Origin: an uncultured Bacteroides sp. | GTDB taxonomy: Bacteria > Bacteroidota > Bacteroidia > Bacteroidales > Bacteroidaceae | Direction: 5' to 3' | DNA: 39,514 nt | Assembly: GCA_945965395.1 (NCBI GenBank) | Contig: CAMFND010000079.1 | Coordinates: forward strand, 1 to 39,514 | Shown here: positions 9,026 to 17,123 of the stretch, piece by piece | Numbering within the stretch: the first letter of the stretch is position 1 | Layout: each line of letters opens with the position of its first letter | The notes under the pieces: generated by a model | Told to the model about the DNA's origin: nothing | Seen by the model: only the letters and a program-made list of their open reading frames with translations | Database searches by the model: none | Program-made: the position numbers and the translations under genes

Positions 9026-9470
9026 GAATTAAAAGAATAAAAAGCAGATTACAGATAAAGTATCAATAGAAGGGAATATTTCTAACAGAAACAAGTATTC
9101 AAGCTCACAATCACATCACATAAATGATTATACTGCCTTATTTCATATTAGACTCTCTTCCGAAAGTGTATTATATAAAATTTCTTATACTCTCCCGATA
9201 AATTAAGGCAGTCTGACCAACATATTCATAACCACCCAATATCACTTTCTTAACGTTCTGTACTCTTATCGGATATAGCCTACTCATAACCACTATATTT
9301 ATATTCAACTGCGAATGTAGTGATTTAAGATGAACATTCAAACAAGCGAAGAACATGAAACTGAAAATTAGATGGATAATCATTTGTTCTTTACAGTCAT
9401 AATCCATATCTTTGTATATATTCATACATTACATTAACTTTGATTCAATAACCATTCAGAAAACTGAGCA
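9026..9470. other. AT-rich intergenic region between divergent transcripts
   Basis: This 445-bp stretch separates the minus-strand sigma gene from a plus-strand small gene. Only one convincing element is visible, the promoter at 9411-9442. A minus-strand frame at 9171-9425 overlaps that promoter and has no recognisable product. I see no RNA gene. Confidence 0.5.
9411..9442 (+). promoter_or_regulatory. Bacteroides-type promoter for the small membrane protein gene
   Basis: TTTG at 9411-9414, a 20-nt spacer, then TAACTTTG at 9435-9442 (consensus TAnnTTTG). Transcription would start near 9449, about 20 nt before the ATG at 9471. Confidence 0.7.
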
Positions 9471-9710
9471 ATGGAAGTAAACAAAATTATAAACAACATT
9501 TTTAAGGTTCTTCTTAATCTTCTGCTCTTTATGATGGCTGGTGTAGCAATCATGAATGTATTTATGAGCAACTGCACAACAGGAGAAATCTGCTATCAGC
9601 TACTGATAGCCATTCTATGTATCGCAACGATTTTCTGCAAGAAATACAGATATATCGGTTTGTCCATCATCTTGGTATTGATGTTTATTGCTTATCTTGT
9701 CACTAAATAA
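9471..9710 (+). CDS. small membrane protein (79 aa)
   Basis: The protein is almost wholly hydrophobic, with segments at about 10-30, 38-54 and 58-76 giving two or three transmembrane helices (FKVLLNLLLFMMAGVAIMNV; LLIAILCIATIFC; IGLSIILVLMFIAYLV). Family not recognised. It has its own well-formed promoter and ends 8 bp before the next small gene, so the two are probably co-transcribed. Function unknown. Confidence 0.65.
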   Translation: MEVNKIINNIFKVLLNLLLFMMAGVAIMNVFMSNCTTGEICYQLLIAILCIATIFCKKYRYIGLSIILVLMFIAYLVTK

Positions 9711-9718
9711 TAACCGTA

Positions 9719-9997
9719 ATGGGAACATTAGGATGCATCCACGACATGATGCGGAGGGACAAAGAAAACAGGGAACTCCGTCGGCGCAACCGGGAGCGTA
9801 TGAAGGAAACGCGCCGGCGAATGACCGAATGCCGGCACACGGAGCTTCCTCCTACTCTTTCCGTGGAAAAGCTGGAGGAGATACAAAAACAGACACAAGA
9901 GAAAGAACAAGCCGACCAAAACCACGCCTTCAGAATCAAGCTGATTCTGGGGTTAGTCATGCTCGTCATTCTGTTGTTATGCGGACTCTTGCTCTGA
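9719..9997 (+). CDS. basic tail-anchored small protein (92 aa)
   Basis: The N-terminal ~45 residues are strongly basic (RRDKENRELRRRNRERMKE), followed by a short linker and a helical EKLEEIQKQTQEKEQ segment. A single C-terminal transmembrane helix (about 72-92, LILGLVMLVILLLCGLLL) ends the protein. This looks like a tail-anchored cytoplasmic protein that may contact nucleic acid or phospholipid; that is inference. The reading frame is sharply GC-richer than the preceding gene. It converges with the histidine kinase gene on the opposite strand, 46 bp away. Confidence 0.6.
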   Translation: MGTLGCIHDMMRRDKENRELRRRNRERMKETRRRMTECRHTELPPTLSVEKLEEIQKQTQEKEQADQNHAFRIKLILGLVMLVILLLCGLLL

Positions 9998-10043
9998 AGC
10001 TTCGTACACGTGTTTTTCAAATCTGCCTAACACAAAAGTTTTT

Positions 10044-11510
10044 TCAGGCTTTCAACCGAAGCGTAAAGCAACTACCCTTACCTATCTCGCTTTCCACGGT
10101 CAGCGTACCGCCATGTGCTTCTACGAAATCGCGTGAGATGGAAAGTCCAAGTCCGCTACCCTGCACCTTAGTACCCGGCACACGGAAATAATGCTCAAAA
10201 ATACTGTTATGATAGCGTGGGTCAATACCCTTTCCGAAATCGCGTACATACATTTCAATTTCCTTGTTTTCATTCACCTGTCGTGCGCCAATGATAACCC
10301 GACTGTTTTCTGAAGAATAACGAATGGCATTGCTCAGCAAGTTGGTCAGCACCCATGCAATCTTTTCACTGTCTACAAAGAGCTTACCAATCTTGTCTTC
10401 CGGATATTCCACCTCAATCTGAATACCAAACTTCTCTGCCTGCACCCGATTAGCCTTGATAGCATATTCTATCAGTTCGATAGGTTTGGTTATCTTCGGT
10501 TTCAGTTGCAGTTTGCCACTTTCCACCTGTGTCATGTTCAGTAATTCACCCGTAATGCTCAGCAAACGTTCGCTGTTTTCCCTGATACTGTTCGAAAGCT
10601 CCTCCTGCTCCGGATTCAGATGTCCCACACGTTTGTCTTCCAGCAATTGCAGACTCATCATGATGGCGGAAATCGGTGTTTTCAGTTCATGCGAGATAGT
10701 AGAGATAAACGTGGTTTTTGCCGTATCCAGTTCTTGAAACTCTGTGATGTTTTTCAGTAGCACCACATTGCCCCTCTTCTCCATTGTCACCCCGTCTTTT
10801 CCCGGCATCGTGATGTCCATGTACTTCACCTGAAAATAACTTTCCTTATTGTCGGCATAGATTTTCAGCGGCTCCTTCTTCACCTTTCCACCCTCTTCTA
10901 TCAATCCTCTTACCAGACGGCGCAGCAAGTCGTTGCTCATGGCTATTTCCTGAGCCGACTTCCGGATGACGTTTTCCCGCTTCAGGTTCAGCACATTCAG
11001 TGCCTCATGATTGATAAAAAGGATATTCATTTCATTGTCCAGTCCGATAATCGGTTCGTTAATGGAATTGATGATAGTTTCCATGTAGCGTTTGGAAGCC
11101 ATCAGGTCGGACAAGGTACTGTTATGATACTCGTTCAGCCGTCTGGCCATCCGGTTAAAGTTTTTCGAAACTTCCACCAGCTCTTCGCCGCCTTTCAAGT
11201 TCAGAGTCACATCGTAATTATGGTTGGCAATTTCCAGAATGCCATCGGCCAGCTGTTTGATAGGTGAGTTAATAGATGCAGGCAACTTGATGAGCATACC
11301 GATACCTATCAAGATGCAAATGCCTCCGATTACCGTAATCCATATCAAGGCCCGGTTCAATCCCGGACCGGCAGCCGGGCTATCCGGTTCCGTAGCCGTA
11401 AGAATCTGCAGATTAGCCACAGAGAGTGCTACCAGCAGCACAATCATAGATACCAGCACGCCTATCGTAAGCGCGATTTTTGCTTTAATATTCATACCAT
11501 TCATTTTCAT
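10044..11510 (-). CDS. HAMP-PAS sensor histidine kinase of the Kdp module
   Basis: The 488-residue protein has TM1 (about 10-32), a very short external loop, TM2 (about 55-75), HAMP (about 75-128), a PAS-like region (about 140-255), HisKA with the phospho-acceptor His274 in STISHELKTP, and HATPase_c with N-box LTNLLSNAIRYS, DFGKGI and GSGLGL. It starts 6 bp after the free-standing KdpD N-terminal gene. Together the two look like a KdpD split into two polypeptides. The four-TM DUF4118 region of classical KdpD is missing and replaced by a two-TM/HAMP/PAS input. The likely partner is the NtrC-type regulator at 19256-20584, the only response regulator in view. Confidence 0.9.
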   Translation of the reverse strand: MKMNGMNIKAKIALTIGVLVSMIVLLVALSVANLQILTATEPDSPAAGPGLNRALIWITVIGGICILIGIGMLIKLPASINSPIKQLADGILEIANHNYDVTLNLKGGEELVEVSKNFNRMARRLNEYHNSTLSDLMASKRYMETIINSINEPIIGLDNEMNILFINHEALNVLNLKRENVIRKSAQEIAMSNDLLRRLVRGLIEEGGKVKKEPLKIYADNKESYFQVKYMDITMPGKDGVTMEKRGNVVLLKNITEFQELDTAKTTFISTISHELKTPISAIMMSLQLLEDKRVGHLNPEQEELSNSIRENSERLLSITGELLNMTQVESGKLQLKPKITKPIELIEYAIKANRVQAEKFGIQIEVEYPEDKIGKLFVDSEKIAWVLTNLLSNAIRYSSENSRVIIGARQVNENKEIEMYVRDFGKGIDPRYHNSIFEHYFRVPGTKVQGSGLGLSISRDFVEAHGGTLTVESEIGKGSCFTLRLKA

Positions 11511-11516
11511 TGAATT

Positions 11517-12647
11517 TTATGCAATTATAATCAAATCTATTTTCATCTCGGCCAAAGCCTGCAAAAACTTTTTGTATTTCCCTATCTGAAAGATGGTCTG
11601 AGGCATTTTAAAGGCAGGATGCCCCATGCAGATGGTCGTAATCTGTTTTTCCCTGCAGGTTTCTATAATGGCTTCAGTTATACTCTCCGAAAATACCTGC
11701 AGCACATCTCCCCCCAGTTCCGTCACCAGTTTGAAGTGATTCAGCAGGTAGCGTTGTGAAGCCAGACTGATACGCTCTGTACTCTCACGGGGAGTCTGCA
11801 CATAAAGTACCGTAAAAGACGTGCTGTAGCGGGAAGCCAGACGGTAAGCCTTGCGGATAATGTGACGCGGAGTATGTTCATTGCTGCTGATACATGCCAG
11901 AATACGCTCTCGCCGGGCCGGCTGTGACACTACCGGCAGCACTTCGCTTTCCACTTTTTTCTCTACGCGGAAAGCTACTTCCTTCAAAGCCAGTTCACGA
12001 AGTTGCAGAATATTCTCGGTCTTGAAAAAGTGGTGCAGGGCCGTCTGAATTTTCTCCGGACGATATATCTTTCCCGATTTGAGCCGCGCAATCAGTTCCT
12101 CGGCCGTGAGGTCAATGTTGACCACCTCATCGGCTTCCTGCAGTACACTGTCGGGCACCCGTTCCTTGACTTCGATGCCGGCAATTTCCTTTACTTCATC
12201 GTTCAGGCTCTCAATATGCTGAATGTTAATGGCCGACACCACATTGATGCCCGCATCCAGCAGTTCCATCACATCTTGCCAGCGTTTTTTGTTGCGGCAG
12301 CCTTCCACATTCGTATGGGCCAGCTCATCTACCACAACCAGTTCTGGATGAAGCTGAAGAATCGTCTCCAGATCCATCTCCTCCAGCTCCTTTCCTTTAT
12401 AGAAAATCTTCTTGCGAGGAATTACCGGCAATCCTTCCAACTGCGCCTCTGTGCCGGCACGCCCGTGAGTTTCTACATACCCTATCTGTACGTCAATGCC
12501 ATTGTCCATCATCTCGTGTGCTTCCTGCAACATCCGGTAGGTTTTCCCCACACCGGCTATCATGCCAATGTATACCTTGAATTTACCACGGCGAGAACGA
12601 CGGATTAAATCCAGAAAATGCGGTACGTTATGCTCTCTTTCTTCCAT
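11517..12647 (-). CDS. kdpD: free-standing KdpD N-terminal sensor domain with USP domain
   Basis: The 376-residue protein carries the KdpD domain (about 15-220): RRGKFKVYIGMIAGVGKTYRM contains the Walker-A-like GxxxGVGKT, and VVDELAHTNVEG is the conserved DELAHTN motif. A universal-stress-protein-like domain follows (about 245-375, ERILACISSNEHTPRHIIRKA). There are no membrane segments and no kinase domain; these are supplied by the next gene. In classical KdpD this part senses K+ or ATP and modulates the kinase. Here it must act in trans. The start at 12647 overlaps the trkH end by 43 bp. The symbol denotes homology to part of KdpD only. Confidence 0.9.
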   Translation of the reverse strand: MEEREHNVPHFLDLIRRSRRGKFKVYIGMIAGVGKTYRMLQEAHEMMDNGIDVQIGYVETHGRAGTEAQLEGLPVIPRKKIFYKGKELEEMDLETILQLHPELVVVDELAHTNVEGCRNKKRWQDVMELLDAGINVVSAINIQHIESLNDEVKEIAGIEVKERVPDSVLQEADEVVNIDLTAEELIARLKSGKIYRPEKIQTALHHFFKTENILQLRELALKEVAFRVEKKVESEVLPVVSQPARRERILACISSNEHTPRHIIRKAYRLASRYSTSFTVLYVQTPRESTERISLASQRYLLNHFKLVTELGGDVLQVFSESITEAIIETCREKQITTICMGHPAFKMPQTIFQIGKYKKFLQALAEMKIDLIIIA

Positions 12648-14203
12648 TTTTTCGTCAAACTTTTATACAATATAATTCCCAGCCTCATAACCTGTCTATC
12701 AATATCTTCCCAGAATCCACGATAGAACAACAGCAGGATACCAAAAATCTCCAGACGACCGATAAACATCAGTACTGACAATATCCATTTGGCTGCATCG
12801 GGTAAGGCAGCCCATGAGAACACGGGACCAAAAGCGCCCAACCCCGGACCTACGTTACCAATAGCCGACACAACCGTACTCATTGCTTCCGTCAGTCCCA
12901 CTCCAAAGCACATCAGCAGCGTCCAGCCCACAAAAATGCAAACCAGATACGTGGCAAAGAAAGTATATACCGTGGCCGATACCTGCGAGGATATTGCTTC
13001 TTTATTGACACGCACCGGCAATACGGCACGCGGATGAAGCATCTGCTTGAACTGGTTACGGATGTTCTGGGCAATGATGAGCAAACGCAGGTTCTTGACT
13101 CCTCCGCTTGTGGAACCCGTACAACCTCCCGACAGCATGGCAAACAGGAGCAGCATCCAGGTGAACTGAGGCCACAGGTTGTAGTCATCCGTTGCAAACC
13201 CGCAAGAGGTATGTACAGTAGCTACCTGGAAAAGCGCTTTGCGGAATGCAGTTTCCAGGTCATAATAATCTGTCACAAACAAGGCTATGGTAATGATTCC
13301 CGTCAGTATGCCCACTGATTTGAGGAACCAATGAAGTTCCCTGTCTTTCAGCAGATTTTGATACTTCCCCTTTAGCGCCATATAATACAACGAGAAATTT
13401 ACGCCGGAAAGAATCATGAAAATAGAAATCACATATTCAATAAACGGAGAATGCCAGTAAGACACACTATCCTGCTTGGTAGAGAATCCGCCGGTAGCCG
13501 TGGTGGCAAAAGAGTGGCATATTGCATCAAACAGGTTCATCCCTCCACACATCAGCAGAATCGTTTCTACCAGCGTCAGGCCTATATAAATCAGCCACAG
13601 ATAACGGGCCATAATCTTTGCTTTGGGATGAATCTTGTCATGCGTCACGCCGGTAGCCTCCGAAAGGAAAAGCTGCTGGCTGCTACCACTGAAAAGTGGA
13701 AGCAACGCGATGGTAAACAACACAATACCCAGTCCTCCAATCCACTGCGTCAGGCTGCGCCAGAACAGCAACCCATAGGGTAATGACTCGATGTCGTCCA
13801 GGATGGTCGCTCCTGTAGTGGTGAAACCAGACATGGTCTCAAAAAAAGCATCTGCCACAGAAGGAATGTATCCGCTAAAGTAAAAAGGCAACATCCCCAA
13901 TGCCGTAAACAACAGCCACGACACACTGACAATGCAGTACCCGTCGCGGCGACTAATCAGGTTATCGGTTCGTTTGCCCACCAGCACCATACTTCCTCCA
14001 AGAGCAATATTGATACCCATGGTTTGTACAAAATAAATATAATCAGGTTCTTCATACAAAAGTGAAACCCCGGCACACAAAGCAAACAGTCCAGCTTCGA
14101 CCAATACCAGCACTCCCAAAATATAAATAATAAGCCGGGTATTTATCAGTCCCTGTTTCCGGCCTTTGCTACGAGGTGCATCGCATTCAAAAATATTATC
14201 CAT
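12605..14203 (-). CDS. trkH: TrkH/KtrB-family potassium channel subunit
   Basis: A 532-residue integral membrane protein. The four K+ filter loops are visible as SGFTTTGATIL, TTATGGFST, TSCGFATDD and SAIGNVGPGLG, with the usual repeated M1-P-M2 helices. The start at 14203 (MDNIFECDAP) is preferred over an ATG at 14242 because that one lies inside the sigma-54 promoter. No TrkA/KtrA regulator is adjacent. It heads the trkH-kdpD-kinase transcript, so low-affinity uptake is wired with the sensor of the high-affinity Kdp pump. The 43-bp overlap with the next gene suggests translational coupling. Confidence 0.92.
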   Translation of the reverse strand: MDNIFECDAPRSKGRKQGLINTRLIIYILGVLVLVEAGLFALCAGVSLLYEEPDYIYFVQTMGINIALGGSMVLVGKRTDNLISRRDGYCIVSVSWLLFTALGMLPFYFSGYIPSVADAFFETMSGFTTTGATILDDIESLPYGLLFWRSLTQWIGGLGIVLFTIALLPLFSGSSQQLFLSEATGVTHDKIHPKAKIMARYLWLIYIGLTLVETILLMCGGMNLFDAICHSFATTATGGFSTKQDSVSYWHSPFIEYVISIFMILSGVNFSLYYMALKGKYQNLLKDRELHWFLKSVGILTGIITIALFVTDYYDLETAFRKALFQVATVHTSCGFATDDYNLWPQFTWMLLLFAMLSGGCTGSTSGGVKNLRLLIIAQNIRNQFKQMLHPRAVLPVRVNKEAISSQVSATVYTFFATYLVCIFVGWTLLMCFGVGLTEAMSTVVSAIGNVGPGLGAFGPVFSWAALPDAAKWILSVLMFIGRLEIFGILLLFYRGFWEDIDRQVMRLGIILYKSLTKKWKKESITYRIFWI

Positions 14204-14230
14204 AACCTTTCTTGTTTTTTCCCTTGAACA

Positions 14231-14246
14231 GACAAATGTCATGCCG
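14231..14246 (-). promoter_or_regulatory. sigma-54-type promoter for trkH-kdpD-kinase operon
   Basis: Read on the minus strand the 16-mer is CGGCATGACATTTGTC: GGCA at -24 and TTTG at -12, with canonical spacing against TGGCAC-N5-TTGC. The -12 element has T where C is expected, so on sequence alone it is weak. It gains support from the enhancer palindrome at 14325-14339, spaced exactly as at the kdp promoter. The implied start near 14221 lies about 18 nt before the trkH ATG. Confidence 0.6.
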
Positions 14247-14324
14247 TGAAATCAGCCAAAAACATAATCCTATAAGGATCAGGAAAATAACTTCGCATAA
14301 AGAGAAAACGCTCTCCAAGCGACC

Positions 14325-14360
14325 TTCTCATTTTGAGAAAAAACCATCTCATTTCGATAG
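14325..14360 (-). promoter_or_regulatory. candidate enhancer (UAS) with tandem regulator sites upstream of trkH
   Basis: A perfect palindrome TTCTCA-N3-TGAGAA lies at 14325-14339, centred on 14332. A degenerate second copy (atctcatttcgatag, 11 of 15 matching) lies at 14346-14360, centred 21 bp further away, two helical turns. The inner centre is 87 bp from the -24 GG. This is the arrangement expected for tandem dimers of an NtrC-type activator. The same sites recur upstream of kdp. Confidence 0.65.
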
Positions 14361-14381
14361 AGCCCATATCAAAATCCCCCG

Positions 14382-14416
14382 AATAAAAATCCCCGACACT
14401 CCATGTCCGGAATGTC
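14382..14416 (-). terminator. intrinsic terminator after kdpC
   Basis: On the minus strand GACATTCC (14416-14409) pairs with GGAGTGTC (14402-14395) over a 6-nt loop with one wobble pair, followed by GGGGATTTTTATTC. It begins 24 bp after the kdpC stop and would separate the kdp transcript from the trkH-kinase transcript. Confidence 0.55.
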
Positions 14417-14440
14417 AAGGATACGAACGGACTCATCCGT

Positions 14441-15016
14441 TTATTTCACCGTGGGGTTTGCTTCCTCCAAAGCCACATTCAGTTTCAATACATTGATTTT
14501 TTCTGTTCCAAACAAGCCGAGGAATGGTTTCTCAACCATCTTGTCGACAAGCGCCTTCACGGCCTCCTCACTCATGCCACGTGCTTCGGCCACGCGCTTT
14601 ATCTGCACGTATGCACAAGCTGGTGTAATGTGCGGATCCAAGCCGGAACCGCTGGCAGTTACCATCTCGGCCGGTACATCCTTACGCTCCAGATAAGGAT
14701 GATGTACCAAGAATGAATCTACCCGCGCCTCCACTTCTGCCAGATATGCTTCGTTGGTAGGTCCTTTATTGGATCCAGCTGACGAATCTGCCTTATAATC
14801 GGCAGCCGAAGGGCGCCCCCAGAAATAAATATCCTTGGTAAAGGCCTGGCCCACATTGGCAGCGCCTACTACTTTCCCGTTCAGGGTAACCGTTTCTGCG
14901 TTTCCTTTTCCCGGGCCAAAGAACTGCCCGAAAGCCCATAGAATCAGTACATAACATACAGAGAAAAGAATACAGAATGCAATGGTAATGCGAATTGATT
15001 TTATAAAGTTTTTCAT
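14441..15016 (-). CDS. kdpC: potassium-transporting ATPase subunit C
   Basis: A 191-residue protein with one N-terminal transmembrane helix (about 10-30) and a periplasmic domain holding the family motif SNKGPTNEAYL, the SGSGLDPHITPACAYVQIKRVA signature and a C-terminal VNVLKLNVALEE-type end. It assembles with KdpA and KdpB in the high-affinity K+ pump. It lies 14 bp after kdpB on the same transcript. Length is normal for the family. Confidence 0.97.
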   Translation of the reverse strand: MKNFIKSIRITIAFCILFSVCYVLILWAFGQFFGPGKGNAETVTLNGKVVGAANVGQAFTKDIYFWGRPSAADYKADSSAGSNKGPTNEAYLAEVEARVDSFLVHHPYLERKDVPAEMVTASGSGLDPHITPACAYVQIKRVAEARGMSEEAVKALVDKMVEKPFLGLFGTEKINVLKLNVALEEANPTVK

Positions 15017-15030
15017 AACTGTCCGTTTTA

Positions 15031-17064
15031 TTAGAAAAATAATCCTACAAATAAGTCAATTAGTTTAATTCCGATGAAAGGCACGATAAGACCACCCACT
15101 CCATAAATCAGCAGGTTGCGGCGCAGCAAGGCACTCGCGCCAATCGGTTTATAAGCCACTCCCTTCAGAGCCAGCGGAATCAGAATCGGAATGATGAGGG
15201 CGTTGAATATGATGGCAGAAAGGATGGCACTTTCAGGACTGTGCAGCCCCATGATGTTCAGTGGAGCCAGCTGTGGAACGGTCACCATGAACAAAGCCGG
15301 GATGATGGCAAAATATTTGGCCACGTCGTTGGCGATAGAGAAGGTGGTAAGTGTGCCACGAGTCATCAGCAACTGCTTGCCGATTTCCACAATTTCAATC
15401 AGCTTGGTAGGGTCATTGTCCAAATCAACCATGTTGCCGGCTTCTTTGGCAGCCTGTGTACCGCTGTTCATGGCCACACCCACATTGGCCTGTGCCAGTG
15501 CCGGCGCATCATTCGTACCGTCGCCCATCATAGCTACCAGCTTACCGGCAGCCTGCTCCTTCTTGATGTAGTTCATCTTGTCTTCCGGTTTGGCCTCAGC
15601 AATGAAATCGTCCACTCCGGCTTTTTCGGCAATGTACTTTGCAGTCAGCGGGTTATCACCGGTCACCATTACTGTTTTCACCCCCATCTTGCGCAGGCGT
15701 TCAAAACGTTCCTCAATGCCCGGCTTGATGATGTCCTGTAATTCTATGACACCGGCAATCTGTCTGTTGATACTGACCACCAAGGGGGTTCCGCCATTGC
15801 CAGAAATCTTCCGGATGATGTCTTCCGTCTCTTCCGGAAATTCATTACCAGCCTCCAGTGCTATACGACGAATGGCATCGAAGGCCCCTTTGCGGATTTC
15901 GGTTCCATCTTTCAGGTCGATACCGGAACATTTGGTTTCGGCGGTAAACTGAATCATGCGGGCTCCTTCAGTAGGCAACGTGCGCATACGTACTCCCAGT
16001 TCACGCCCCAGTTCGATGATAGATTTTCCTTCAGGGGTATCATCGGAAACAGAAGAGAGCAGACAAGCTTCTACGAACGCATGCTTATCCATACCCGCCA
16101 CCGGATAGAAGGCAGTTGCCTTACGGTTACCGATGGTGATGGTACCGGTTTTATCGAGCAGCAATGTATCTACGTCGCCGGCCGTTTCTACCGCTTTACC
16201 CGACTTGGTGATTACATTGGCACGCAGAGCCCGGTCCATCCCGGCAATACCGATAGCCGACAGCAATCCTCCGATGGTAGTTGGAATCAGACACACAAAT
16301 AAAGAAAGGAAAGCAGCAATCGTAATCACGGTGTGAGAATAGTCGGCCATCGGCTTCAGTGTGATGCACACAATCAGGAATACCAGCGTAAATACAGCCA
16401 GCAATATGGTCAGGGCTATTTCATTCGGTGTTTTCTGACGGCTTGCTCCTTCTACCAGCGCAATCATCTTGTCCAAAAAGCTCTCGCCCGGCTGTGTAGT
16501 CACGGTCACTTTGATACGGTCTGACAACACTTTGGTACCTCCGGTAACGGAGCTCTTGTCGCCTCCAGCTTCGCGGATAACCGGAGCAGACTCACCGGTA
16601 ATGGCACTCTCATCAATGGAAGCCAGTCCCTCGATAATCTCACCGTCTGCCGGAATCACATCGCCTGCCTCACATTCAAAAACATCTCCTTTCTTCAACT
16701 GCGAACTGCTCACAGTCTTTACCTTACCGTCGACAATCAGTTTGGCCGGAGTTTCCTCACGGGTTTTTCGCAGACTGTCGGCCTGCGCCTTACCACGAGC
16801 TTCGGCAATGGCTTCGGCAAAATTGGCAAACAGCAAGGTGAGAAACAGAATGACAAACACCCAGAGATTGTATACAAATGAACCTTGTGAGGTATGAGTG
16901 GCCGAATAGAGTGTAACAACCAGCATGATTAAGGTAGCAACTTCTACCGTAAACATGATGGGATTCTTCACCATGATTCTGGGATTCAGCTTGACGAACG
17001 ACTGCTTCAAGCTTTCCATGACTTGTTCCCTCTGAAACAGGGAAGTGTGATTCTTATTTTTCAT
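15031..17064 (-). CDS. kdpB: potassium-transporting P-type ATPase subunit B
   Basis: A 677-residue P-type ATPase, near the usual length. Motifs in order: actuator ITGESAPVIRE, phosphorylation site LLLDKTGTITIGN, nucleotide-binding KCSGIDL and KGAFDAIRR, hinge VMVTGDNPLTAKYIAEKAGVD, and MMGDGTNDAPALAQANVG. Transmembrane segments flank these as in KdpB. It hydrolyses ATP to drive K+ uptake through KdpA. It sits in the order kdpF-kdpA-kdpB-kdpC, with 59 bp to kdpA. Confidence 0.98.
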   Translation of the reverse strand: MKNKNHTSLFQREQVMESLKQSFVKLNPRIMVKNPIMFTVEVATLIMLVVTLYSATHTSQGSFVYNLWVFVILFLTLLFANFAEAIAEARGKAQADSLRKTREETPAKLIVDGKVKTVSSSQLKKGDVFECEAGDVIPADGEIIEGLASIDESAITGESAPVIREAGGDKSSVTGGTKVLSDRIKVTVTTQPGESFLDKMIALVEGASRQKTPNEIALTILLAVFTLVFLIVCITLKPMADYSHTVITIAAFLSLFVCLIPTTIGGLLSAIGIAGMDRALRANVITKSGKAVETAGDVDTLLLDKTGTITIGNRKATAFYPVAGMDKHAFVEACLLSSVSDDTPEGKSIIELGRELGVRMRTLPTEGARMIQFTAETKCSGIDLKDGTEIRKGAFDAIRRIALEAGNEFPEETEDIIRKISGNGGTPLVVSINRQIAGVIELQDIIKPGIEERFERLRKMGVKTVMVTGDNPLTAKYIAEKAGVDDFIAEAKPEDKMNYIKKEQAAGKLVAMMGDGTNDAPALAQANVGVAMNSGTQAAKEAGNMVDLDNDPTKLIEIVEIGKQLLMTRGTLTTFSIANDVAKYFAIIPALFMVTVPQLAPLNIMGLHSPESAILSAIIFNALIIPILIPLALKGVAYKPIGASALLRRNLLIYGVGGLIVPFIGIKLIDLFVGLFF

Positions 17065-17123
17065 ATCTTTTTTCTTTCGTTGTTATCGTATCTTCTTCAA
17101 TGATACGTTTCAGTATTTTTCTC

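Noticed and set aside
9171..9425. Minus-strand 84-codon frame
   Set aside because: It overlaps the good promoter at 9411-9442, has no recognisable domain and low-complexity AT-rich codons; probably spurious.
14212..14242. Alternative trkH start at 14242
   Set aside because: It would lie inside the sigma-54 promoter; the ATG at 14203 leaves a normal leader.
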